Source: an uncultured Bacteroidota bacterium
Lineage (GTDB): Bacteria; Bacteroidota; Bacteroidia; Chitinophagales; Chitinophagaceae
Length of the DNA: 63,976 nt
Reading direction: 5' to 3'
NCBI GenBank assembly: GCA_903926855.1
Contig: CAIYKV010000038.1
Span: 1 to 63,976 of the forward strand
Positions within the stretch are counted from its first letter, which is position 1. Each line of letters starts with the position of its first letter. A program made the position numbers and the translations under genes. The notes below the pieces were generated by a model, which had not been told where the DNA came from, did no database searches, and saw only the letters and a program-made list of their open reading frames with translations. Of the stretch, positions 7,711 to 16,944 are shown one piece after another.

Positions 7711-8622
7711 ATGGAAAATAGCACTTCATTACAACAACAACTCCTGGAGGCTGGTGTACATTTTGGTCACCTGAAAAAGAAGTGGAATCCAAAGATGTTG
7801 CCTTACATCTTTGCTGAGAAAAAAGGTATCCACATTATCGATCTGAACAAAACGGTTGATCACCTGCAGGAATCTGCAGCGGCTATCAAACAGATTGCTA
7901 AGAGCGGTAAAAAGATCATGTTTGTGGCTACTAAAAAGCAAGCCAAAGAAATCGTTAGCGAATGCGCTAAACGTGTAAACATGCCTTATGCTACAGAACG
8001 TTGGTTGGGTGGTATGTTAACCAATTTCAATACGGTTCGTAAGAGTGTGAAGAAAATGCAGAGCATTGAAAAAATGCTGGCTGATGGCAGTGCAGAAAGC
8101 CTGACTAAAAAAGAACGTCTGACCTTAAGTCGCGATAAAGAAAAAATGGAAAAAGTATTGGGCGGTATTGCCCAGCTGGGTCGTTTACCAGCCGCTTTGT
8201 TCCTGGTGGATATTGGCCATGAGCATATTGCTTTATCTGAAGCAAAACGTTTGGGCATCACTACTTTTGGTATGGTAGATACAAATAGCGATCCTAATAA
8301 AGTGGATTTTGCGATTCCTGCCAATGATGATGCAACGAAATCGATTGCCATTATTACCAACTACATCATTGCTGCTATCGCTGAAGGTTTAACCGAGCGT
8401 CAGGCTTCTAAAGATGAAGAAGAATCTGATGATTCTCATAATGAGAATGAAACCAAAGCCCGTCGCCTGGAAGCTGAAGCACAAGCTGAAGCTGCAAGAG
8501 GTGGCAGATCACGCAGTGGAAACACAGCAGGTGGTCCGGGAGCAGGTGGTCCTCCTAAACGTCGTGTTCCAGGAAATCGTCGCCCTGCAGGTGGTGGTGG
8601 GACCACCGGTGGAGGAAGATAG
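7711..8622 (+). CDS. rpsB: 30S ribosomal protein S2 (uS2) with Gly/Arg-rich C-terminal tail
   Basis: S2 bridges head and body of the small subunit and recruits S1. The core (residues ~1-230) is canonical: LLEAGVHFGHLKKKWNPKM, KIMFVATKKQAKEIV, ERWLGGMLTNF and TNSDPNKVDFAIPANDDA. Total length is 303 aa against ~240-260 in most bacteria. The extra ~65 residues are an acidic stretch, then an Ala/Glu helix, then a Gly/Arg/Pro-rich tail with GGG and RR repeats. The reading frame is clean, so the tail is genuine. It forms an operon with tsf, the standard arrangement. Confidence 0.97.
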   Translation: MENSTSLQQQLLEAGVHFGHLKKKWNPKMLPYIFAEKKGIHIIDLNKTVDHLQESAAAIKQIAKSGKKIMFVATKKQAKEIVSECAKRVNMPYATERWLGGMLTNFNTVRKSVKKMQSIEKMLADGSAESLTKKERLTLSRDKEKMEKVLGGIAQLGRLPAALFLVDIGHEHIALSEAKRLGITTFGMVDTNSDPNKVDFAIPANDDATKSIAIITNYIIAAIAEGLTERQASKDEEESDDSHNENETKARRLEAEAQAEAARGGRSRSGNTAGGPGAGGPPKRRVPGNRRPAGGGGTTGGGR

Positions 8623-8628
8623 TACGGC

Positions 8629-8703
8629 AATTAACAATTCATAATTCATAATTAATAATTGGGGGCAACCCTAATATTAATTGATTAGCTATAATTGTTA
8701 ATT
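8629..8703. repeat. AT-rich inverted repeat between rpsB and tsf
   Basis: The 110-bp gap is nearly all AATTAAT/AATTCAT words. AATTAACAATT (8629-8639) is perfectly complementary to AATTGTTAATT (8693-8703). No T-run follows a GC stem, so this is not a classic terminator; it may be an mRNA processing point or a dispersed repeat. Confidence 0.55.
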
Positions 8704-8732
8704 ACTAATTATTAATTATTAATTGAAACAAC

Positions 8733-9581
8733 ATGTCTACGGGAACAACAGCAACGATTACAGCTGCTGATATCAATAAATTGCGTCAGGCAACTGGTGC
8801 AGGGATGATGGATTGCAGAAAAGCATTAACAGAAACCAATGGTGATTTTGAAGCGGCTATTGATTGGTTACGCAAACAGGGTCAGAAAGTAGCGGCTAAA
8901 CGCAGTGATCGTGAAGCGAAAGAAGGGGTGGTATTAGCAAAAACATCGGCTGATCATACAACCGGTTTTGTGGTTTGTATCAGTTGCGAAACAGATTTCG
9001 TTTCTAAGAATGCAGACTTTGTTGCTTTTGCTCAGAGTATTGCTGATGCAGCGGTAGCTAATAATGTGAAGAGTGCTGAAGAATTAAATGAAGTAGTGAT
9101 CAACGGAGCGAAAGTGGCTGACCTGATCAATGATAAACTGGCTTCTATCGGTGAAAAAATCGGCGTATCTAAATTTGAAAGAGTAGATGCACCTTTTGTG
9201 GCTTCTTATATTCATGGAAGCAATAGAATGGGGGTTCTGGTAGGACTTACCGCTGCTGCTCCTGAAGCAGGGAAAGATGTAGCTATGCAGATTGCGGCTA
9301 TGAATCCTTTGGCAGTAGATGCCGCCAGCATACCTGCTGAAACCATTGAAAGAGAAAGAGCGATTGTGGTAGAAACCATGAAAGCAGATCCTAAAATGGC
9401 CGGTAAACCCGAAGAAATGATCGCTAAGATCGCTGAAGGTAAACTGAATGCTTTCTTTAAGGAACAGACCCTGCTGGCCCAGGCTTTTGTAAAAGATGGC
9501 GGCATGAGTGTGGGCGATTACCTGAAAAGTGTAGGTGCCGACCTGAAAGTGACTGAATTTAAGAGAGTAGCACTGGGATAA
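8733..9581 (+). CDS. tsf: Elongation factor Ts
   Basis: Guanine-nucleotide exchange factor that releases GDP from EF-Tu. 282 aa. The N-terminal UBA-like domain has the signature LRQATGAGMMDCRKAL, followed by KVAAKRSDREAKEG. The core contains the EF-Tu-contacting SCETDFVSKNADF, and the C-terminal dimerisation part retains SYIHGSNRMGVLVGL. It is downstream of rpsB and followed by a strong terminator, which closes this transcription unit. Confidence 0.98.
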   Translation: MSTGTTATITAADINKLRQATGAGMMDCRKALTETNGDFEAAIDWLRKQGQKVAAKRSDREAKEGVVLAKTSADHTTGFVVCISCETDFVSKNADFVAFAQSIADAAVANNVKSAEELNEVVINGAKVADLINDKLASIGEKIGVSKFERVDAPFVASYIHGSNRMGVLVGLTAAAPEAGKDVAMQIAAMNPLAVDAASIPAETIERERAIVVETMKADPKMAGKPEEMIAKIAEGKLNAFFKEQTLLAQAFVKDGGMSVGDYLKSVGADLKVTEFKRVALG

Positions 9582-9606
9582 TATACCCCCAAACACTATA
9601 TTTTAG

Positions 9607-9635
9607 AAGGGAACACATTTGTGTTCCCTTTTTTT
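9607..9635 (+). terminator. Rho-independent terminator after tsf
   Basis: A perfect 10-bp stem (AAGGGAACAC / GTGTTCCCTT) with loop ATTT is followed by TTTTT. It ends the rpsB-tsf unit 25 bp past the tsf stop and separates it from pyrH. Confidence 0.92.
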
Positions 9636-9704
9636 GGCTTGATTATCAATTGTCTTGGCATTTGGTTAAAAAATCAGGTTATTTGCAGTAAATCTTCCAT
9701 CCAC

Positions 9705-10421
9705 ATGCTTCCTAAGTTCAAACGCATCCTGCTCAAATTATCCGGTGAAGCTCTATTAGGTGATCAAAGAAATGGTGATCCCTTTAACCCAAAGATTATT
9801 GAGCAATATGCACACGATATTAAACTGGTAACCGACCTGGGTGTACAGGTGGCCATCGTAATTGGAGGAGGTAATATTTACCGCGGTATGAATGAAGCGG
9901 ATAGTGGTATTGAAAGAGCCCATGGTGATTATATGGGTATGCTGGCCACAGTAATCAATGCCATGGCTATGCAGGCCATGCTGGAAAAGATTGGCGTGTA
10001 TACCCGTTTACAGTCTGCCATTAATATGGAACAGGTAGCCGAGCCCTATATACGCAGAAAAGCCCTTCGACACCTGGAAAAGGGCAGGGTAGTGATATTT
10101 GGCGCAGGTACCGGTAACCCTTATTTTACTACAGATACAGCCGGCTCTTTACGTGCCATTGAAATGAAAGCCGATGTAATTTTGAAAGGAACCCGCGTGG
10201 ATGGGGTATATACCGCTGACCCCGAGAAAGATCCTACAGCTACTAAATATGATAAGATCAGCTTTGAAGAATGCATTAGCCGGAATCTGAAAGTGATGGA
10301 TATGACCGCTTTTACGCTTTGTATGGAGAATAAATTACCGATAATTGTATTCGACATGAACAAGCCGGGAAACCTGATGAAAGTGGTAGAAGGCATGAAT
10401 GTAGGGACACTGGTAAGCTAA
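9705..10421 (+). CDS. pyrH: Uridylate kinase (UMP kinase)
   Basis: Phosphorylates UMP to UDP with ATP in pyrimidine nucleotide synthesis; a hexameric amino-acid-kinase-fold enzyme. Starting at ATG 9705 gives 238 aa, the family length; the longer frame from 9621 begins inside the upstream terminator and is discarded. Motifs: [15 protein letters not shown] (nucleotide-binding Lys and Ser/Gly), [32 protein letters not shown] and [17 protein letters not shown]. Its position next to tsf is widely conserved. Confidence 0.97.
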   Translation: MLPKFKRILLKLSGEALLGDQRNGDPFNPKIIEQYAHDIKLVTDLGVQVAIVIGGGNIYRGMNEADSGIERAHGDYMGMLATVINAMAMQAMLEKIGVYTRLQSAINMEQVAEPYIRRKALRHLEKGRVVIFGAGTGNPYFTTDTAGSLRAIEMKADVILKGTRVDGVYTADPEKDPTATKYDKISFEECISRNLKVMDMTAFTLCMENKLPIIVFDMNKPGNLMKVVEGMNVGTLVS

Positions 10422-10478
10422 TCATCCGCTCGTGTAAAAATTTATATCAAAACTATGGATCTTGGTAATTTACGCTTC

Positions 10479-11771
10479 ATGAAGAAATTCTTTGTTTTTG
10501 TCTTTACCCTGCTTTGCCTTTCAGGTTTTTCGCAGCAGAGGCTTACCCTGACTGATGCCATCAATATTGCACTGAAAAACAGTTACGATATTCAGATTGC
10601 CCAGGGTAACCTGGATGTTACGGTGATCAATAATTATATAGGAATGGCGGGTGCCCTACCCAGTGTGAATGGATCGGTAAGTGATAATGAACAGATCACC
10701 AGCATTAACCAAAAATATGCGGATGCCACCAAAAATACCCAAAGAGATAATGTAGGCTCTAATAACCTGGCTTTTGGGGTTACCGGCAGTATTTTACTGT
10801 ATAATGGCAAGCGGGTTTCTGCTACCATGAAAAGACTGGAAGAATTAAAAAACCAGAACCAGGAATTATTATACGCGCAGATACAGAATACCATGGCGGG
10901 CGTAATGGCTAAATACTATGACGTGGTTCGCCAGCAGAGTTACCTGAAAACCATACTTCAGTCGATAGATGTTTCAAAGAAAAAGCTGGATATTTTAGTA
11001 GTTCGCAGACAGGTAGGTGTATCCAATGATGCAGATGTTTTTCAGGCTCAACTTGACCTGAATGCATTGGTACAATCACAGCAAAGTCAGCAGCTTGTGA
11101 TTGACCAGACAAAAACTGATCTGGTCAACCTGATCTTCATGAAACCAGGCTCTCAGATTTCTATCAGCGATACCATCATTGTAGATAAAACCGTGAATAT
11201 TGATAGTGTTCACCATTATGTGATCCTTAATCCAAATATTATTGCGGCCAACCAGCAAATTCATATTAATGAGTTAATTGAAAAAGAAACCGCTGCGCAA
11301 CGGTATCCTACTTTAAAAGCCACCACCGGTTATAATTTCACCAACGCCAGCAGTGCTGCGGGTTTTACACTTTTGAATCAGAGTTATGGACCTTTTGTGG
11401 GATTAAACCTCGCCATACCCATATATAATGGGAGTATTTTCAAAAGACAACAACAAATGGCCGTGGTGAATACGCGTATATCCAGAATGCAACGCGATGA
11501 ATTGTCTGTTGGATATGAGTCAGGCATGTTTCGTACTTACCAGGCGTATACCAGCAGCCTGAGCCAATTAAAAACAGAACAGGAAAACTATAATCTCTCC
11601 ATCAAATTACTGGATCTGGTATTAAAGCGATTTCAGGTAGGTCAGGCCACTATCATTGATGTAAAGCAGGCCCAGCAGAGTTTTGAAGATGAAGGCTACC
11701 GTTTGGTCAACCTGAATTATGCTGCGAAAGCTGCGGAGATTGAATTGAAAAGACTAGCTGCTAAACTCTAA
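10479..11771 (+). CDS. TolC-family outer-membrane protein, orphan
   Basis: Outer-membrane efflux channel subunit (OEP family), 430 aa from ATG 10479; an 8-codon longer start at 10455 is possible but would spoil the signal peptide. A Sec signal (KKFFVFVFTLLCLSGFSQQ) leads into LTLTDAINIALKNSYDIQIA, the first OEP repeat, with long coiled-coil helices and the second repeat around GQATIIDVKQAQQSFED. No membrane-fusion protein or pump is adjacent, so it must partner with a pump encoded elsewhere. It is distinct from the TolC homologue of the efflux operon at 18169-19512. Confidence 0.9.
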   Translation: MKKFFVFVFTLLCLSGFSQQRLTLTDAINIALKNSYDIQIAQGNLDVTVINNYIGMAGALPSVNGSVSDNEQITSINQKYADATKNTQRDNVGSNNLAFGVTGSILLYNGKRVSATMKRLEELKNQNQELLYAQIQNTMAGVMAKYYDVVRQQSYLKTILQSIDVSKKKLDILVVRRQVGVSNDADVFQAQLDLNALVQSQQSQQLVIDQTKTDLVNLIFMKPGSQISISDTIIVDKTVNIDSVHHYVILNPNIIAANQQIHINELIEKETAAQRYPTLKATTGYNFTNASSAAGFTLLNQSYGPFVGLNLAIPIYNGSIFKRQQQMAVVNTRISRMQRDELSVGYESGMFRTYQAYTSSLSQLKTEQENYNLSIKLLDLVLKRFQVGQATIIDVKQAQQSFEDEGYRLVNLNYAAKAAEIELKRLAAKL

Positions 11772-11823
11772 CATTTACACATCCCTCTTTCTTTTTTACA
11801 AAAATAGTTGGCAGATACTGACC

Positions 11824-11831
11824 TATTTTTG
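11824..11831 (+). promoter_or_regulatory. Candidate -7 box of the aminotransferase gene
   Basis: TATTTTTG matches TAnnTTTG exactly, 33 bases before the ATG at 11865. No good -33 element is visible at the right distance. Confidence 0.35.
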
Positions 11832-11864
11832 CATTAGCTTTTGTAGAATTAAAGCTTATCTGCC

Positions 11865-13019
11865 ATGAATTTACCCGGTATACAATCTAAACTACCAGAT
11901 GTAGGTACTACTATTTTTACGGTAATGAGCCAGATGGCATTAGAGTATAATGCCGTGAATCTGGGACAGGGTTTTCCTGATTTTGCCATGAGTGAAGAGT
12001 TGATTTCATTGGTGGCGAAAGCCATGCAGGATGGGCATAATCAATATGTACACATGAATGGCCTGCCCTTGCTGAGAAATAGACTGACAGAAAAAGCGCA
12101 TAGATTATATAACACAGAGCTTGATCCGGAAACCCAGATAACAGTTACACCGGGCGGGACGTATGCTATTTATACGGCATTGACAACCGTATTAAATCCG
12201 GGGGATGAAGTGATTGTATTTGAACCTGCGTATGATAGTTATATTCCCAATATTGAAATCAATGGCGCAAAACCTGTTTTGATTTCATTGCGTTTTCCGG
12301 ATTATTCTATTCCCTGGGATGAAGTGAGAAAAAAGATCAATCCCCGCACCCGCATGATCATGATTAATTCTCCGCATAACCCAACAGGTGCGGTGTTAAC
12401 GGAGCATGATATTACAGAGCTGCGCAGTATTGTAGAAGGCACAAATATTCTTATACTCAGTGATGAAGTGTATGAACATCTTATTTATGATGGGATGCCA
12501 CATCTGAGCATATTAAGATATCCGGATCTGTTGAAACGAAGTTTTGTTTGTTTTTCATTCGGGAAAACCTATCACTGTACCGGATGGAAACTGGGGTATT
12601 GTATCTCCTCACCGGAACTAATGAAAGAATTCAGAAAAGTACACCAGTTCAATTGCTTTAGTTGCGATTCGCCCAAACAGGTGGCCATTGCAGAATATAT
12701 TTTACGGGAAGATGAATACCTGAACCTGGGCCCTTTTTTGCAACAGAAAAGAGATTTTTTCAGAGAGCTGATGCAGTCTACCCCATTTGAATGCATACCC
12801 TCACACGGCAGTTATTTCGAATGTTACAGCTATGGACATTTCTTCAATGAAACGGATAAAGAACTGGCTGTTCGGTTAACCCGGGAATATGGGATTGCTA
12901 CGATACCCGTATCCGCTTTTTATAAACATGGAGAAGATAATAAGGTGCTCCGTTTTTGTTTTGCCAAAAAAGAAGACACACTGACTAAAGCAATTCAGAA
13001 ACTATCCGGTTTACAATAA
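11865..13019 (+). CDS. PLP-dependent aminotransferase, class I/II (methionine/kynurenine aminotransferase type)
   Basis: Transfers an amino group between amino and keto acids with pyridoxal phosphate in the cytoplasm. 384 aa. It has NLGQGFPDF near the N-terminus (substrate carboxylate loop), GGTYAIYTAL, the INSPHNPTGAVLT motif with the PLP-contacting Asn, LSDEVYEHLIYDG, and the Schiff-base Lys234 in SFGKTYHCTGWKLG, with C-terminal RFCFAKKEDTL. The GQGFPDF/PHNPTG combination is that of the YbdL-like methionine aminotransferase and kynurenine aminotransferase group; exact substrate is uncertain. It is monocistronic and convergent with the efflux operon. Confidence 0.88.
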   Translation: MNLPGIQSKLPDVGTTIFTVMSQMALEYNAVNLGQGFPDFAMSEELISLVAKAMQDGHNQYVHMNGLPLLRNRLTEKAHRLYNTELDPETQITVTPGGTYAIYTALTTVLNPGDEVIVFEPAYDSYIPNIEINGAKPVLISLRFPDYSIPWDEVRKKINPRTRMIMINSPHNPTGAVLTEHDITELRSIVEGTNILILSDEVYEHLIYDGMPHLSILRYPDLLKRSFVCFSFGKTYHCTGWKLGYCISSPELMKEFRKVHQFNCFSCDSPKQVAIAEYILREDEYLNLGPFLQQKRDFFRELMQSTPFECIPSHGSYFECYSYGHFFNETDKELAVRLTREYGIATIPVSAFYKHGEDNKVLRFCFAKKEDTLTKAIQKLSGLQ

Positions 13020-13034
13020 ATCAATTCTCTTTAT

Positions 13035-13160
13035 CATCTGTGCCAATCCATGCATCTGTGGCTAAAAAAATAAAGAATCAGTCTTTTGATTTGTAGTGAA
13101 GTCTCCCTAAAATTTAAAATCAATTTTTTTGCCACTGATGCACAGGTTTACGCAGATTAG
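13035..13160. repeat. CCACAGAT-type dispersed repeat words, inverted pair
   Basis: Words of the kind ATCTGTGCCAATCC, GCATCTGTGGCTA and, about 75 bases on and inverted, GCCACTGATGCACAGG. These match the intergenic CCACAGAT word family also seen at 4101-4124 and 6422-6447. Noncoding, origin unknown. Confidence 0.5.
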
Positions 13161-13190
13161 TACAAAGCAAAAAGAGTATTCATCACAGGT

Positions 13191-13239
13191 ATTTATACGA
13201 AAACACCCCGGGTAACTCCCGGGGCGTTTTCGTATAAAT
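13191..13239. terminator. Bidirectional terminator between convergent genes
   Basis: Two 22-nt arms (13191-13212 and 13218-13239) pair with a single A-C mismatch around loop TAACT. The stem core is CCCCGGG/CCCGGGG, flanked by ACGAAAAC/GTTTTCGT, so a T-run follows the GC core on either strand. It serves the aminotransferase gene from the left and the efflux operon from the right. Confidence 0.88.
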
Positions 13240-13256
13240 CAATAAAAGTAAATCGG

Positions 13257-16200
13257 TTAGAACCAACTGCCTATGAAGGCATCATTTACTTTATCGTTGT
13301 TTTGTAAACGTTTGGCACGTCTCTTTGTTACGAATCTGTGTTTGATCATGGTGGCGATCATCAGGAACATGAAAACGAATGTGAATGGTGGAATACCTGC
13401 CATGCTGATCCATTTGCCTCCAAACATTCTGCGCATTGGTCTGCGTAGACGTTCGGCGATCAGGTACATACTAGGTACCAGTATCAGTGTCATGAAGAAA
13501 GCGAATGCCAATCCGAAAATGATGGTCCAGCTTAATGGTTTCCAGAAAGCAACATTATCGCCTCCGAAATAGATATGTGGATTTAGTTCAGAGAACAGGC
13601 TGATAAAATTGATATTGAAACCAATCGCAATCGGGATAAACGCCAGTATCGCTGCCAATGCAGTAAGCAATACCGGAATGATACGTGTTTTACCGGCTTC
13701 AATAGCTGCATCTCTTGTCTTCATACCCCTTGATCGTAATTCATCTGTGAATTCAATTACCAGGATACCATTCTTCACCACAATACCTGCCAATCCTACA
13801 ATACCCAAACCAGTCATCAATCCCGAAACTTCCATTCCGGTAATTGAGAAACCAAGCAATACACCGATCACACTAAATATGATCTCGGTTAAAATGATCA
13901 CTGATTTACTTACCGAATTGAATTGTAATACAAGGATGAATAAGATCAGCATCAATGCAATCAATAAAGCTTTACCCAGGAAGGCAACGGTTTCTGCCTG
14001 TTGTTCTCCTTCGCCAGTTTGCTTGATGGTAACACCATCAGGTAATTTTTTAAAGTCGCCAATATATTTTGCCAATACCTGGTTAACGCCGGTTGCATTA
14101 TACCCTTGAGTGGTTAATACATTGGAACGTAAAGTGATCAAACGTTTCTGATTTTTACGTTTTACGCTACCTAATGTACTGGTAGGCTCTACTTTTACCA
14201 AAGAGCTGATAGGTACATTCTTAATAGCCCCGCCGGAAGCCATATCACGGAATGAGATATTCATATTCAACAGATCAACCAGGCTTTTTCTTTGTAGCTC
14301 ATTGATACGAAGCTGAATTTTATATTCATCTTTTCCTTCTTTGATCTTAGAGATCTCTTTTCCAAATAAGGCAGTACGTATCTGCTGGCCTATTTGTCCG
14401 GATGACACACCTTGTATCAAAGCTCTTTCTCTGTCGACCGTTAACGTAATTTCAGGGTTTTTCAGATCGATATCCATTTTCAACTCTTCCACTCCCGGAA
14501 CCTGAATTGAATCCAGGTAATTTTTTAAAGCAGTAGCACCCTTAATCATGGCATCAAAATCTTCACTGGCTACTTCAATATTAATTGGAGGATCGGTTGG
14601 TGGTCCGCCGCTTTCCTGGTCAACACTAATCTCTGATCCGGGTATGCCTTTCATTTCTGCACGTATCTTATCCAGAAAAGGTTTGGTGGAAACACCGTTT
14701 CTTTTTTCAAATTCAACAAAAGAAACCTGTACCCTTCCCAATTCACTTCTGGTGCTTCTGTCTCCCAGTGTTGGGTCGCCGGCACCGATGGCCACATTGC
14801 TGATCACACTTTCAACGATCGGATTGGTTTTTCCGTTTTGGATTCCCAATACTTTGTTTACACGGCCTTCCAAAACTTTGGTGATAGAATCGGTATAATC
14901 TACATCCGTTCCAACAGGTAATTTGAGGTAAACATAGATCTGGTTAGGATCGGCTTTCGGGAAAAACACAACACCTACTCTTCCGGATTTAACGGATGAG
15001 ATAAAGAGCATAAAGGAAATGATCAGCAGGCTGATGATACCTAATAAAAGTTTTACCGGTCTCCATCCATGTAATGCCCAACGTAATAAACTTTCATAAT
15101 GCCCCATGATCCAGGGTAAAGCCCTGTTCTGGAAAGCATGAATGGCATCATCCAAAATAAAACGGTTCAGCAATACCAGCAGCATAAAGAAGATGAGCAG
15201 GTTACCCCAGAATGGTGCACCGGCCAGATCCAGCAAAATGCCTAAAGCGATAGCAACCCAAAAGCCTGGCTTTTTGAAGATTGCCGATTTATGTTCTTTT
15301 TCTTCATCTTCCGGGTGGTTCATGAAATCAACGGCAAAAACAGGGTTCATGATAAAAGCCACTACCAGTGATGCAGCCAAAGTAAATATGAGCATGGTTG
15401 GCAGGTACACCATGAATTTACCAATGATACCCGGCCAGAATAATAAAGGAAAGAAAGGAGCCAGGGTAGTTAAGGTACCTGCCAGCACGGGAATAAATAC
15501 TTCACCCGCCGCCATTTTTGCGGAAGTAGTTACCGGTATTTTTCCTTTACCCTGAATAAAGATCCGATGCGTATTTTCTATCACCACAATGGCATCATCC
15601 ACAATAATACCCAGACCGAATAAAAGGGCAAACAGTACAATAAAATTGAGCGTTACATGCGTTCCAACAATCAGGTCGGCACCCGGTAAGAATACAAAGG
15701 CAACAAACATACTGAGGGGCACAGATAAGGCCACAAAAAATGCATTGACCACACCCATAAAGAACATCAGCACAATCAATACCAGGATAAAGCCAATTAC
15801 GATTGAATTGACCAGGTCATTAAACGAGGTACGGGTTTTAATACTCTGATCGCCGGTAATTACGGCTTTCAGATCTTTGGGATATAATACGCCTTTTGAA
15901 TCGTCAACAATTTTCTTTACACCATCACTGGTTTCAATCAGGTTCTCTCCACTACGTTTGATGATATTGAGTGTCACCACATTTTTACCGTCCAAACGCG
16001 CATAGCTTTCTTTTTCTTTGGTGGTATCTTTTACATCAGCGATATCTTTTAAATAAACAGGGGTACCTGTCTGGTTACGAACAATGATCTGTGCAATATC
16101 TTTTGCGGTTTTCAACTGACCTTTTAACTGCAGGTTTCTTTTCATATTCCCTACTTCCAAAAGACCACCGGAGATATCGAGGTTTTCACGTGCAACGGCA

Positions 16201-16856
16201 TTACTGATATCATCAAAAGTTACACCGGCACCCTGCATACGGTAATTATCAATATTCACCTGGAACTCACGCTCGGGTGCACCCACAATATCAACCCGGT
16301 TAATTTGGGGAAGATCTTCCAGTTTATCTTTCAGGTCGTCGGCATATTTTTTCAAACGAGGCAGATCATAATCACCACTCAGGTTCACATACATAATAGG
16401 CTGCTCACTAAAACTCACTTCCAGTGCAGTAGGCTCCTGGGTAAGATCGGTTGGCAGATCCTGCTTTGATTTATCTATCGCATCTTTTACTTTCTGTAAG
16501 GCTACATCTGTTTTTACATCTGTATCAAATTCTACCTGGATGGCAGAATAATCCTGTTGAGACGTACTCGTGAATTTTTTGATCTTAGCTCCGGTGATGC
16601 CTTTGATCTGTTTTTCAATAGGACGTGTTACGAGGTTCTCAATATCCTTAGGTGAGTTTCCCACATAAATGGTTTGCACATAAATGGTGGGGATCACGAT
16701 ATCCGGGAATTGTTCTTTGGGCAGCGTTACAAACTGGAAGATACCTGCGAGACTCACAAATAACATCAACAGATAGATGGATGTTTTATTTTTGATGCTC
16801 CAGCTGGTAGGTCCGAATTCTTTGAACTTAGCCGTTATATTTTCTAATACACTCAT
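13257..16856 (-). CDS. RND efflux transporter permease (HAE1/AcrB-like), enlarged
   Basis: Inner-membrane proton-driven pump subunit exporting drugs or other amphiphiles through a TolC channel. 1,199 aa against ~1,030-1,050 for AcrB. TM1 lies at ~27-46. The proton-relay aspartates are Asp420-Asp421 in GLGIIVDDAIVVIEN, and the TM10 Lys is in GLAGIVVKNGILVIEF. Extra length comes from a hydrophobic insert at ~530-567 between TM6 and TM7, a loop in the TM11-TM12 region, and an additional C-terminal hydrophobic segment (PFTFVFMFLMIATMI) with a basic tail. It is last in the operon tetR-tolC-mfp-rnd; 88 bp separate it from the fusion-protein gene. Substrate unknown. Confidence 0.95.
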   Translation of the reverse strand: MSVLENITAKFKEFGPTSWSIKNKTSIYLLMLFVSLAGIFQFVTLPKEQFPDIVIPTIYVQTIYVGNSPKDIENLVTRPIEKQIKGITGAKIKKFTSTSQQDYSAIQVEFDTDVKTDVALQKVKDAIDKSKQDLPTDLTQEPTALEVSFSEQPIMYVNLSGDYDLPRLKKYADDLKDKLEDLPQINRVDIVGAPEREFQVNIDNYRMQGAGVTFDDISNAVARENLDISGGLLEVGNMKRNLQLKGQLKTAKDIAQIIVRNQTGTPVYLKDIADVKDTTKEKESYARLDGKNVVTLNIIKRSGENLIETSDGVKKIVDDSKGVLYPKDLKAVITGDQSIKTRTSFNDLVNSIVIGFILVLIVLMFFMGVVNAFFVALSVPLSMFVAFVFLPGADLIVGTHVTLNFIVLFALLFGLGIIVDDAIVVIENTHRIFIQGKGKIPVTTSAKMAAGEVFIPVLAGTLTTLAPFFPLLFWPGIIGKFMVYLPTMLIFTLAASLVVAFIMNPVFAVDFMNHPEDEEKEHKSAIFKKPGFWVAIALGILLDLAGAPFWGNLLIFFMLLVLLNRFILDDAIHAFQNRALPWIMGHYESLLRWALHGWRPVKLLLGIISLLIISFMLFISSVKSGRVGVVFFPKADPNQIYVYLKLPVGTDVDYTDSITKVLEGRVNKVLGIQNGKTNPIVESVISNVAIGAGDPTLGDRSTRSELGRVQVSFVEFEKRNGVSTKPFLDKIRAEMKGIPGSEISVDQESGGPPTDPPINIEVASEDFDAMIKGATALKNYLDSIQVPGVEELKMDIDLKNPEITLTVDRERALIQGVSSGQIGQQIRTALFGKEISKIKEGKDEYKIQLRINELQRKSLVDLLNMNISFRDMASGGAIKNVPISSLVKVEPTSTLGSVKRKNQKRLITLRSNVLTTQGYNATGVNQVLAKYIGDFKKLPDGVTIKQTGEGEQQAETVAFLGKALLIALMLILFILVLQFNSVSKSVIILTEIIFSVIGVLLGFSITGMEVSGLMTGLGIVGLAGIVVKNGILVIEFTDELRSRGMKTRDAAIEAGKTRIIPVLLTALAAILAFIPIAIGFNINFISLFSELNPHIYFGGDNVAFWKPLSWTIIFGLAFAFFMTLILVPSMYLIAERLRRPMRRMFGGKWISMAGIPPFTFVFMFLMIATMIKHRFVTKRRAKRLQNNDKVNDAFIGSWF

Positions 16857-16944
16857 ACAAATGATTTAAGTATTGGTTGTTCTTGTTTCGAAAGTCAGTA
16901 CCTGTGATCCGGATTTGTTTTTGTCCGGCAGGTGGCTCACGATA

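Noticed and set aside
8414..8644. Overlapping ORFs on both strands within the rpsB tail
   Set aside because: They arise from the Gly/Arg-rich repetitive codons of the S2 tail and have no start context or family match.
9621..9704. N-terminal extension of PyrH
   Set aside because: It begins inside the tsf terminator and the family starts at the ATG at 9705.
13273..15849. Several plus-strand ORFs inside the RND permease gene
   Set aside because: Shadow frames of a well-supported 1,199-codon gene; low-complexity composition, no recognisable domains.
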